Source: Savagea sp. (GTDB taxonomy: Bacteria; Bacillota; Bacilli; Bacillales_A; Planococcaceae). From it: a stretch of 14,058 bases of DNA. The first letter of the stretch is position 1; each line of letters starts with the position of its first letter. Positions 1 through 6,756 of the stretch are shown piece by piece. The stretch spans positions 1 to 14,058 of the forward strand of contig JASLJC010000066.1 of NCBI GenBank assembly GCA_030152585.1, read 5' to 3'. A program made the position numbers and the translations under genes. The notes under the pieces were generated by a model. That model ran no database searches and was not told where the DNA came from. It was given only the letters and a program-made list of their open reading frames with translations.

Positions 1-542
1 GCCATGTCTTTTGAACCGTTCTTCGAACGGTGTCCAAGCTCCAATAGACATAGCGTACGAAGTGAAAACGATCGGCAATAATAATCGGTCGTTCTATCGC
101 TTCTTCAATAGCGGCTCGGAATGAACTACTCATGTCCATTATAACAACTTCTACATTCCATCGGTAACGCTGAAAATAGCGTTTGATTGTATCTTTTCGA
201 CGATCTGGCAAAATATCAATCAGCTCTTTCGTTTCAGCGTTTGCAATTAATAATTGAAACTTGCCAGCATCTGTATCTCCTTTATATTCATCAATCGCTA
301 CGTGACGCGGGATGCTTTGTTTCTGAAATAAGTTGTTTAAAACGATGCATCACCGTAGGTTGCTCAAACAATTTTGTATGTTGAATTTTTTGCATTCGAT
401 AATCATGTACTTTAGAAGTCATACGAGCACATTGTGGACACCTTGAAGGTTCTAAATGAATGTGATAGGTGCCCTCAACTAATTCTTCTTTTGTGATGAT
501 CATGTCTTCCAATCCTGGATAAGTTGTTTTATAATTGTTCAT
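1..542 (-). pseudogene. ISL3-family transposase, internally deleted and frameshifted, truncated by window
   Basis: This is an ISL3-family DDE transposase remnant. Reading leftwards from ATG at 542, the N-terminal part contains the ISL3 zinc-finger signature: CPQC near residue 35, then a SKVHDYR segment. It should continue into the cysteine-rich and helix-turn-helix region, but it jumps after about residue 60 to HRFKQL, which normally lies just before the catalytic domain. That implies an internal deletion of roughly 100 residues. Around 305-312 the frame changes, and the open frame ends at 291. The next frame carries the catalytic segment PRHVAIDEYKG (first Asp), then VIMDMS (second Asp) and IADRFHFVRY, running to base 1. 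The element is therefore inactive unless complemented. Family assignment is firm. The deletion is inferred from the usual ISL3 domain order. Confidence 0.9.
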
Positions 543-578
543 AGCGTACGCCTGCGGAATTGCGAGCTCTGAAAATCA

Positions 579-611
579 CCCAAGCAAGTTCCCGAGAAAA
601 ACTTGCTTGGG
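579..611. repeat. Hairpin in ISL3 leader, 12-bp perfect stem
   Basis: CCCAAGCAAGTT (579-590) pairs perfectly with AACTTGCTTGGG (600-611) across a 9-base loop. It lies between the terminal repeat and the transposase start, and is repeated exactly at 5033-5065 in the second IS copy. There is no T-run directly after it, so it is more likely an IS leader structure limiting read-through transcription or translation than a classical terminator. That role is inference. Confidence 0.7.
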
Positions 612-707
612 AAGTTGAAGAGCGAGCCCGCGGCAAGCATGCAAATCCGAAGGAATTGTGTGAAAACCCTAACATATATTATAGAACCTCGTTATTTCTT
701 TTTATTA

Positions 708-716
708 TGTTATGAT
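708..716 (+). promoter_or_regulatory. Extended -10 promoter element for the 739 gene
   Basis: TGtTATGAT at 708-716 is an extended -10 motif lying 22 bases before the ATG at 739. The -35 position would overlap the end of the IS (around 688-693) and shows no clear TTGACA. A good ribosome binding site (AGGGGGA, 724-730) follows. The proximity to the IS end raises the possibility that the insertion changed the original promoter. Confidence 0.4.
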
Positions 717-738
717 AAAACATAGGGGGAATAAAATT

Positions 739-1462
739 ATGGCTACTTACGAAGAAATAGATGAAAAAAACCGAATAAAGATACAAGCAGATGGCTTTCT
801 ACGGAGAGAAGAATTAATGCATTTGATAGATTTAAAATTTGGTTACAGATTTGAAGAAAAAAGGTAGATGATAATTTAATTTCTGAAGCAACGTGGAGAA
901 AGTATTTAGATGATTTTTTTAATTACAAGAGCAAAAATGGTAAGTATTTAAAAAGATATACAAATATGTTAAGAGGTGGAAATAGTAATAGAGAATATCA
1001 TATTGATTTCATTGAAGAACTTTTAGAGTTTTAAAATGACGATATAATAAATCATCTCAATAGTAATAGGAAAACAATCAAGAACCCTTTTTGGAATATT
1101 TCTCCAATGCAATGGACTTAGAATTTGAAAACGATAATGAATTCCTAAATGGTACTTATATTAAAAACGGAAGAATGATTAAGACTCAGTATGAATATTA
1201 CAAAGAAAACCCTGTTCCTATATTGTCTGAAGAAGAAAAGGAAGATTATAAAAATAGATTTATCGGGCAATTAATTGATATATTAATTGATAAAAGTAAA
1301 GTGGAAGAAGATATAGAGTCCATTTTTGTAGGTAACGGTATTCATCATGGTCTAGTAGAGCCAAGAGAAATGATAGAGGATGAATTTGGTCCAATAAATT
1401 TTAAAATGGATTGGACAAATTATTTAAAAGAAAATGTAATCAATTACATAAAAGACAAGTAA
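739..1462 (+). pseudogene. Unrecognised ~240-residue protein gene broken by two frameshifts and one stop
   Basis: The start is ATG 739 with RBS AGGGGGA at 724-730. The first frame ends at TAG 865. Adding one A to the six-A run at 857-862 removes that stop and continues in frame to TAA 1032. The same frame continues past that stop. Adding one T to the five-T run at 1088-1092 then joins it to the open frame that ends at 1462. The reconstructed protein is charged, rich in E, K, N, Y and D, and has no signal peptide, membrane segment or motif that I recognise. The distal open piece (1091-1462, 123 residues) has no ribosome binding site of its own, which supports it being the tail of the upstream gene. 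Function unknown. The joining is inference from frame continuity. Confidence 0.6.
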
Positions 1463-1531
1463 AGATTATATGTATGTGTTTCCTTTTCAGCTCCCCTAAT
1501 GCGTCAGTACGTGTTACCCAATAATGAAGAA

Positions 1532-1562
1532 TTGACAATAGGTTAGAAATAAGGGGTACATT
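1532..1562 (+). promoter_or_regulatory. Possible sigma-A promoter for the SLH gene
   Basis: A perfect TTGACA at 1532-1537 is followed after 19 bases by TACATT (1557-1562). The spacing is long and the -10 is weak. It lies about 45 bases before the SLH start at 1605, in the only gap between 1463 and 1604, where I see nothing else. Confidence 0.3.
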
Positions 1563-1604
1563 GGTATATAGGAAATATATCACTGAAAGTAGGCGGAAAA
1601 TCAC

Positions 1605-2680
1605 ATGAGAAAAAATTGTTTTTTAGTTCCCTTGCAATGGCTGTTGCTTTACCAGCAGTAGTTGCGCCCGTGCAAGCTCAAGAGGTTAGGGCTGATGTTG
1701 CAGAAGTATTCACCGACGTAAGTAAAAGTTATTGGGCATATGAATCTATTATGAAAATGCGTGATGCGGGGATTATCCATGGTTATCCTGATAATACGTT
1801 TAAGCCACATAATGCCATCTCGCGGGTGCATACCGCGTCGTTATTTGCACGTTCACTTGATTTAAAGCTGATTAGACCCGGCAAAGAGTTTAAAGACGTG
1901 CCGAAAACCAACGTGTATTATGACCAGATTCAAGCGGTCTATCGTGCGGGTATCTTTGACGGAAACACAGCCGGAACGTTTGGTATTAAAGACAATTTAA
2001 CACGTGGTCAAATAGCAAAAGTCATGGCGATTGCATTTGATTTAGAAATGCATAAAGGTTTTATCTTTGATGACGTATCAAAAGACCATTGGGCAAAAGA
2101 TTATATCGCTTCGTTGTATATGAGTGGCATCACGGTGGGAAGTGACGGCAAATTCATGCCGCAAGATTCAGTCTCTCGCGCACATTACGCCGCGTTCTTA
2201 GACCGAGCGTTAAATCCAGAGGACGCACTAGTGCCAGACAAGCCGTTACAACCAGAGCCACCGAAGCCAGACCCGAAACCTGAACCAGAAACACCAGTTA
2301 AACTGGGTGATATTCCGGCTGAAAAAGATGTGGTAAAACCGTCAGGATGGAAACTAGAAGTATTAGAATCACATAAACAACAGGCGTTAGAAACAGCGAA
2401 AGATAGACCGGATCATGGTTCTTTTGGAATTGTGAGAAGGTCCTTAGATTCTGTTAGAGACCCCGAATACTTAAACGGGTATTTAAAGAATCGCCTTGCA
2501 TATATTCAATCATCAGATACAGTTGAAGATTAGATTGTTGGGTTAAATTACGCTATTAAAATAGGGAAGGTTTATACTGCTCCCGATAACTCATACACGA
2601 TTTACATTGACTATTATATGAGTATCGACCCAAACACAATGAAACCAATCGAAAGGGTCTCAATCAATTTTGCATCATAA
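1605..2680 (+). pseudogene. SLH-domain cell-surface protein gene, 5' frameshift and premature stop
   Basis: This is a secreted protein anchored to the cell wall by three S-layer homology domains. The intended start is ATG 1605 (RBS-like AGGCGG at 1591-1596). The six-A run at 1610-1615 puts it out of frame, and one more A would give the signal peptide start MRKKLFFSS. The long open frame covers 1616-2533. Counted from its TTG at 1616, the SLH domains lie at about residues 31-72, 91-134 and 150-192, followed by a Pro/Glu/Lys-rich linker (about 207-228) and a C-terminal domain I do not recognise. TAG at 2531 interrupts that domain. The same frame stays coding-like to TAA 2678-2680, so the natural C-terminus was probably about 49 residues longer. 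SLH domains bind pyruvylated secondary cell-wall polymer. Whether the gene is functional depends on whether the frameshift is real. Confidence 0.8.
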
Positions 2681-2701
2681 AAAAATCAAAACCAAATAAA
2701 C

Positions 2702-2731
2702 CTATCTATTTCACCATAGATAGTTTTTCTT
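2702..2731 (+). terminator. Rho-independent terminator after the SLH gene
   Basis: CTATCTAT (2702-2709) pairs perfectly with ATAGATAG (2716-2723), followed by TTTTTCTT. It lies 21 bases after the downstream TAA at 2680, not directly after the premature TAG at 2531. This fits the gene originally ending at 2680. Confidence 0.75.
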
Positions 2732-2792
2732 TTGAACAACCCGTTACAAAATTAAACAATAAATAAATTACGAGAGCAGAGGGTAAACAACA

Positions 2793-2909
2793 GTGCGAAT
2801 CAAAAAACATAAAAAATTTTGGCTCAGTGCGATGGCTGCATTCATGCTGACAACTTCAATTGGATTTACAGCCAATCCTATCAGTGTGAGTGCAAGCGAT
2901 GAAGTTTGA
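2793..2909 (+). pseudogene. Orphan signal-peptide fragment of a secreted protein gene (38 residues)
   Basis: GTG 2793 begins a classical Gram-positive signal peptide: basic start (RIKKHKK), hydrophobic core (about residues 9-27) and a likely cleavage site after SVSA near residue 34. Translation stops four residues later at TGA 2907, so no mature protein remains. The leader resembles that of the SLH gene in type. The rest of the gene appears to have been lost where the AIPR unit begins. A 10-bp direct repeat, GATGAAGTTT, lies at 2898-2907 and 2914-2923, exactly at this junction. Alternatively it is a short secreted peptide, but a four-residue mature part makes that unlikely. Confidence 0.55.
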
Positions 2910-2957
2910 AAAAGATGAAGTTTATTGAATCTTATATAGACTTTTTGGAGGGGTAAA

Positions 2958-4697
2958 ATGGACTTGCAAATGAAAATAGGAAACGCTTTTGATTATGATC
3001 TGGTTGAAAAAAGATCAATCAATAAATTTAAAAAGATGAATTTATCCAAGATAGATGATAAGAAAGAACAGGCAAGGATCGGCTTTTATTTTTTAGCATT
3101 AGATTTAATATTAGGAATTACGGAAATTGAAGAGGCAAAAAGTTTAATCATTGATGGCGCATTTCAAAAAAAAGTGAATAATTTTGATAATAATGATTTA
3201 GGAATAGATGCGGTATTTATAGATGAAGAAAATAAAGTAGTTAATTTGTTTAATTTTAAATACAAAGAACAGTATTCTAAGGGTACCCAAAAAAGTGCCT
3301 CAATATTACAAGAAACATCTCCATTTTTGGGGTTTATTTCAAATGAAACTGAATTCGAGAAGGAGAGACCTTCACTTGATGAACTAACGCGTGAAAAGAT
3401 AAATGAAATTATTGAAGCAAAAGAAAGTACAGATTTTGAATATAAGCTATTTGTTGTTTCAAATGATAATACTTATATTTATAGTAATGATCCAGGCATC
3501 ATCGCATTCAAACAAAACTATAGTTGGTTGAAGTTGATCAATGTAAATTTATTTGACCTTGCTAATGAACTTGCTATAAAGCCAAAAGATAACGAAGCGA
3601 AACTAATATTAAATAAAGAAGCAATGTTACGTCATGATATGGATGGATATACAACTGCAACATCTTATGTATCTAAAGTGAAGCTAGTTGATATTGTTAA
3701 AATCACTACAACTGATTTAGAGTTGCGTAAAGAAGAGAATTTAGAGGATGGAGATTTAGTCAGATCCCAAACGTTAGATCTGAATACGTTGTTTGATAAT
3801 GTTAGGGGATATGTAGGAGACACCTCTTATAATGAAAACATCCTACAGACGATAGAAAAAGAACCTGATAAATTTTTCTTTTATAATAATGGAATAACAA
3901 TTACTGCTGAAGATATTAAAGTTAGATCTGCAAGTATGGATACTAAATATATAATTGAGTTAACTAATTTTCAAATTGTAAATGGTGGACAAACATTAAG
4001 AATTATTTATAAGTTCATTGAGGAATACCCGGAATTAATTAATAATCTTGCAACAGCGAGCGTACTAGTTCGATTTTTCAAAACGGGTTTAGAAGAAGGT
4101 TTAGTCAATAAAGTAGCAGAATTTACAAACAGTCAAAATGTTATCTCGCCAAGTGATCTAAGATCAGTGGACAAGATTCAATTAGATATCGAGAATCATT
4201 TTAAATTAGAGAAGATTGAGTACCGAAGAAAGCGAACAAAAGATTATCATAACGATGAACAATATGAGAGATCAATTTCAATGGAGAAATTAGGTCAAAT
4301 TTTACTTGCTTACAATGGACATCCCGAAAAATCGAGTAATAATAAAAAGAAGATATTTGATACATACTATGGAAAAATATTTAATAATAATCCGCAGTTT
4401 ATGGAATTAGCAATTGAATTGGTGGAACAATATTATGATGTTGTTTCGGTATATGCGAGTTTGGAAAGTCAGTATAAGTATTATGAACAAAAGATCTTCT
4501 ATATTATTTATTTGTGTAGAATTATCGATAAACCAGTAGTCTACTTAATAAAATTTTTAGAAGCAGAGATAGAAAGCTTTAGAAGTAAAGAAAGAATTTC
4601 ACCTGCAAGAAAATTAATTCAAAATGGGTTTAAGAAATCATTGAACGAAAAACTAAAAGAATCAGATTACGATTTAATCGATGAATTAAAATTATAA
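2958..4697 (+). CDS. AIPR-family abortive infection phage resistance protein
   Basis: This 579-residue cytoplasmic protein has the AIPR (abortive infection phage resistance) core. Diagnostic stretches are FFYNNGITIT (residues 307-316), NFQIVNGGQT (337-346), AEFTNSQNVISPSDLRS (387-403) and a basic YRRKRTKD (422-429). The N-terminal part (about 77-103) resembles a restriction-endonuclease-like fold: GIDAVFID (Asp84), a beta strand, then LFNFKYK (Asn99, Lys101). The usual E/Q of the D-x(n)-(E/Q)xK arrangement is Asn here. AIPR members are linked to phage-induced abortive infection and are nuclease candidates; the target here is not known. ATG 2958 has a strong RBS (GGAGGGG, 2947-2953). The ORF is intact, AT-rich, single-gene, and followed six bases later by repeat A with its terminator. 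Confidence 0.85.
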   Translation: MDLQMKIGNAFDYDLVEKRSINKFKKMNLSKIDDKKEQARIGFYFLALDLILGITEIEEAKSLIIDGAFQKKVNNFDNNDLGIDAVFIDEENKVVNLFNFKYKEQYSKGTQKSASILQETSPFLGFISNETEFEKERPSLDELTREKINEIIEAKESTDFEYKLFVVSNDNTYIYSNDPGIIAFKQNYSWLKLINVNLFDLANELAIKPKDNEAKLILNKEAMLRHDMDGYTTATSYVSKVKLVDIVKITTTDLELRKEENLEDGDLVRSQTLDLNTLFDNVRGYVGDTSYNENILQTIEKEPDKFFFYNNGITITAEDIKVRSASMDTKYIIELTNFQIVNGGQTLRIIYKFIEEYPELINNLATASVLVRFFKTGLEEGLVNKVAEFTNSQNVISPSDLRSVDKIQLDIENHFKLEKIEYRRKRTKDYHNDEQYERSISMEKLGQILLAYNGHPEKSSNNKKKIFDTYYGKIFNNNPQFMELAIELVEQYYDVVSVYASLESQYKYYEQKIFYIIYLCRIIDKPVVYLIKFLEAEIESFRSKERISPARKLIQNGFKKSLNEKLKESDYDLIDELKL

Positions 4698-4702
4698 GAT
4701 TC

Positions 4703-4945
4703 GTATTCAACTAGCGATCTATGGTTCAAATTGGTTCAAGTGCTATCAATCTCAGTCAATTTTAATCAATCTTTATCCATTTATAATTACGTGAAGTATT
4801 GATACACAAGGATTGAGCTTGATGGAGTATGCATGAAGTATATCCCGATACTTCTCAAAACGTTAATATCGGTTATTACCGTTTCAACCCTTTCTCTTCG
4901 GAGAAAGGGTTTTTTGGTTCTATACGATAGGTTAGGGTTTTTAAA
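4703..4945 (+). repeat. Defence-cassette tail repeat, copy A (243 bp)
   Basis: This direct repeat is shared with 9421-9664. The first 150 bp have diverged but align almost without gaps. The last 93 bp (4853-4945) match 9571-9664 except for one base and one extra T. Contents in order: a doubled GGTTCAA motif (4723-4738); several TCAATC/GATTGA motifs in both orientations; a hairpin GAAGTAT/ATACTTC (4835-4854); an imperfect palindrome (4860-4882) with 10-bp arms ACGTTAATAT and TTATTACCGT around CGG; a UUCG terminator (4886-4917); and an ISL3-IR-like sequence beginning GGTTCTATA at 4916. It has no ORF. It may be a recombination site, a structured 3' RNA or a mobile end. Confidence 0.85.
4886..4917 (+). 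terminator. Rho-independent terminator with UUCG loop (repeat A)
   Basis: AACCCTTTCTC (4886-4896), loop TTCG, GAGAAAGGGTT (4901-4911), then a T-run. The 11-bp stem is perfect. It probably ends the AIPR transcript about 190 bases after the stop codon. Confidence 0.9.
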
Positions 4946-4955
4946 TTTTTAAACA

Positions 4956-5336
4956 GGTTCTATAATATATGTTGGGGTTTTCACACAATTCCTTCGGATT
5001 TGCATGCTTGCCGCGGGCTCGCTCTTCGACTTCCCAAGCAAGTTTTTCTCGGGAACTTGCTTGGGGCATTGGAAGAGCTCGCATTTGAGCTGGCGTCCGC
5101 AAATTCGTACGGAATTGTGTGCATAAAAAATGTAAATAGAAATTTTGAATAGCTTTGTTTATAGCTATACAGTTGCGTTTATAGAGGGATTAGATAATAA
5201 AATAAAAGTCATCAAAAGAGCAATCTTTGGCTTTCCTTTGATTGTTTTCAAGCAAAAGAATGTTAAGTTATAGTATAAAAGTATAGGGTCTAATTTTAAA
5301 TGACGTATTCGTCACCCTAACATTTGAAAGAGAATT
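4956..5336 (+). mobile_element. ISL3-family element, internally deleted remnant
   Basis: The left end (4956-5065) is 108/110 identical to the inverted terminus of the first IS, including the leader hairpin at 5033-5065. After about 5066 the similarity to the first copy fades. Almost the whole transposase is missing, and only its C-terminal end (5136-5273) remains. A degenerate right terminus reads CACCCTAACAT from 5313 and ends near 5336. The element is oriented opposite to the first IS, so both transposases would read outward from the SLH/AIPR segment. It cannot move on its own. Confidence 0.8.
5136..5273 (+). pseudogene. ISL3 transposase, C-terminal remnant
   Basis: The open frame from 5136 to TAG 5271 encodes EILNSF, then FIEGLDNKIKVIKR. 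This is the conserved C-terminal block of ISL3 transposases that carries the final catalytic Glu. It is preceded directly by a stop codon and by IS leader sequence, so the N-terminal and central domains were removed by deletion. The residues after IKRAIFGF differ from the usual YGYRNF-type motif. Confidence 0.8.
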
Positions 5337-5344
5337 TTTTCTTG

Positions 5345-5740
5345 AAGTATTAACATATAACGTGTGTCGAATAAAAATAAAAGTTAATTTATGGTACGAT
5401 GTACTTAAAGATATAAAGTTAGTTCATTTTGTGGATAGTTAGAAATAAGAAGATGAATTTTATGTAAAAGAAGGTAAAGAGGTAAAGTTATTTGTGAAGA
5501 AGTTATATAAGTCTATAAAAAATGAATAAAGTAAAAAATATTATTGACTCTAATAAATATGAGTAACCAAGACAAGCTGTAAAGTTTAAAACAGAAAAAC
5601 TATTAGGTTAAATGTTATCAGGTGGCTACGATAAAGATAGGTTTAAATTTAAAATAAAAGTCCTTATGACTGAATTTAATAGAAGAAATAATGATAGAGG
5701 GTGCAGCTTTGTGGTATTGATGCTTTTTATAATATAGTTG
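5345..5740 (+). pseudogene. Decayed unrecognised gene upstream of SIR2
   Basis: There is no long ORF here, but two partial frames look coding. The first frame reads VNLWYDVLKDIKLVHF around 5383-5430, and continues across TAG 5439 and TAA 5445 as EDEFYVKEGKEVKLFVKKLY. Near 5533-5541 (A-run) the frame shifts and continues as IIDSNKYE, RQAVKFKTEKLLG, GGYDKDRFKFKIKV and NRRNNDRG, with more in-frame stops. Most stops sit where a single transition would restore Gln. I do not recognise the family. It could have been an earlier member of the defence operon or the gene previously next to the ISL3 end. The exact limits are uncertain. Confidence 0.4.
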
Positions 5741-5756
5741 AGAAGGTGATATATAG

Positions 5757-6743
5757 ATGAGTGTAGAGATTGTAAAGCAATTGAGAAAAATGGCGATAAC
5801 AAAACAAGTTAATTTCCTTTTAGGATCTGGAATATCAGTACCCGCTATTCCATTAATGGGCACATTCCAGAATATAAATGATAAGTCAGCTAATGAACAA
5901 TTATTTGAACGAGTTCAGGAAGTTAGTAACAAGTTATTAATTAAAAACAAGTGTGACAAGTATGAAATGAAAGATAAAGATATTTATATAGTTTTTGAAA
6001 ATTATCAAAAATTTATAGAGAGCATTGTTTCCATACTTAACTTGTCTAACTCTCGACAGACACCTAAAAATGTGAATATTTTTACAACTAATTATGATTT
6101 ATATATTGAAATAGCAACTGATCAAATTTTAAAGAAATACAAATTGGTGTTTAATGATGGAGCTACTGGATATTTTGATCGTTGCTTAGATAGTTCAAAT
6201 TTTAATAGAACAGTTTCATATAAAGGGTTAAATGATAATTACATCAATGAAATTCCGTCAATAACGTTGATAAAGCCACATGGTTCAATCAATTGGGAAA
6301 AACAAGATCAAAATATTGTAATTAAAAATGAGGTGGTTGAAGAGCCAATTATAGTAAAGCCAGATGGATATGAGGCGACGACTACTTTTGAAAATAATCA
6401 TTTTCATGAAATGTTGCGTATTTTTCAAATGGAATTAGATAAGCCTCAATCGGTCCTATTTGTGATAGGTTTCTCTTTTCAAGATAAACATATTGCAAAG
6501 ATGGTTAAGCGGGCAGTACAGAATCCTGAATTAATGGTCTATGCATTTGGATATACTGATAACGATAGGAAAATTTACTTAGAGAATTTAAATTTTGAAA
6601 ATGAAAGACCAAACTTTAAAATATTGACACCCAAAGATTTTAATGAAGCTTATACTAATAAGCATATGGATAATATGAGTGGTGAAGAGTGGTTTAGCTT
6701 CACTTTACCAAACCTAACGAATATATTGAATGATATCAAATAG
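5757..6743 (+). CDS. SIR2-family NAD-binding effector of a SIR2-HerA antiphage system
   Basis: This 328-residue SIR2-fold protein is the effector in SIR2-HerA defence. In studied members of the family, SIR2 degrades NAD+ once phage infection triggers the complex. Visible motifs are the NAD-binding loop FLLGSGIS (residues 20-27), TTNYD (110-114, conserved Asn112), KPHGSINW (173-180, His175 in the catalytic position) and GFSFQDKHI (238-246), the C-terminal nucleotide-binding loop. No signal peptide or membrane segment is seen. ATG 5757 follows AGAAGGTGA (5741-5749), and a TATAAT at 5728-5733 may be its -10. The TAG stop is embedded in the RBS of the next gene, so the two are co-transcribed. The ORF is intact while its surroundings are decayed. 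Confidence 0.85.
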   Translation: MSVEIVKQLRKMAITKQVNFLLGSGISVPAIPLMGTFQNINDKSANEQLFERVQEVSNKLLIKNKCDKYEMKDKDIYIVFENYQKFIESIVSILNLSNSRQTPKNVNIFTTNYDLYIEIATDQILKKYKLVFNDGATGYFDRCLDSSNFNRTVSYKGLNDNYINEIPSITLIKPHGSINWEKQDQNIVIKNEVVEEPIIVKPDGYEATTTFENNHFHEMLRIFQMELDKPQSVLFVIGFSFQDKHIAKMVKRAVQNPELMVYAFGYTDNDRKIYLENLNFENERPNFKILTPKDFNEAYTNKHMDNMSGEEWFSFTLPNLTNILNDIK

Positions 6744-6756
6744 GAGGAATTCAAAT

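Larger units (their letters stand above)
1..688 (-). mobile_element. ISL3-family insertion sequence, partial (5' end of element)
   Basis: The outer terminus is an inverted repeat at 663-688 that reads GGTTCTATAATATATGTT on the minus strand, followed by a G-rich and T-rich stretch. This is the type of end carried by ISL3-family elements. The element then runs leftwards through a leader with a 12-bp-stem hairpin (579-611) into a broken transposase and leaves the window. The terminal 110 bp (579-688) match 4956-5065 in inverted orientation with two mismatches, so two copies of the same IS once flanked 689-4955. I see no matching 8-bp target duplications at the two ends. Confidence 0.85.

Noticed and set aside
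4723..4741. tRNA T-arm-like sequence (GGTTCAAATT) as a tRNA gene or attachment fragment
   Set aside because: No acceptor, D or anticodon stems can be drawn around it, and the motif is doubled. The likeness is limited to the T-loop consensus.
689..4955. Functional composite transposon bounded by the two ISL3 copies
   Set aside because: Both transposases are disrupted, no matching target duplications are visible, and the first IS leaves the window. I describe the paired ends but do not claim an active composite element.
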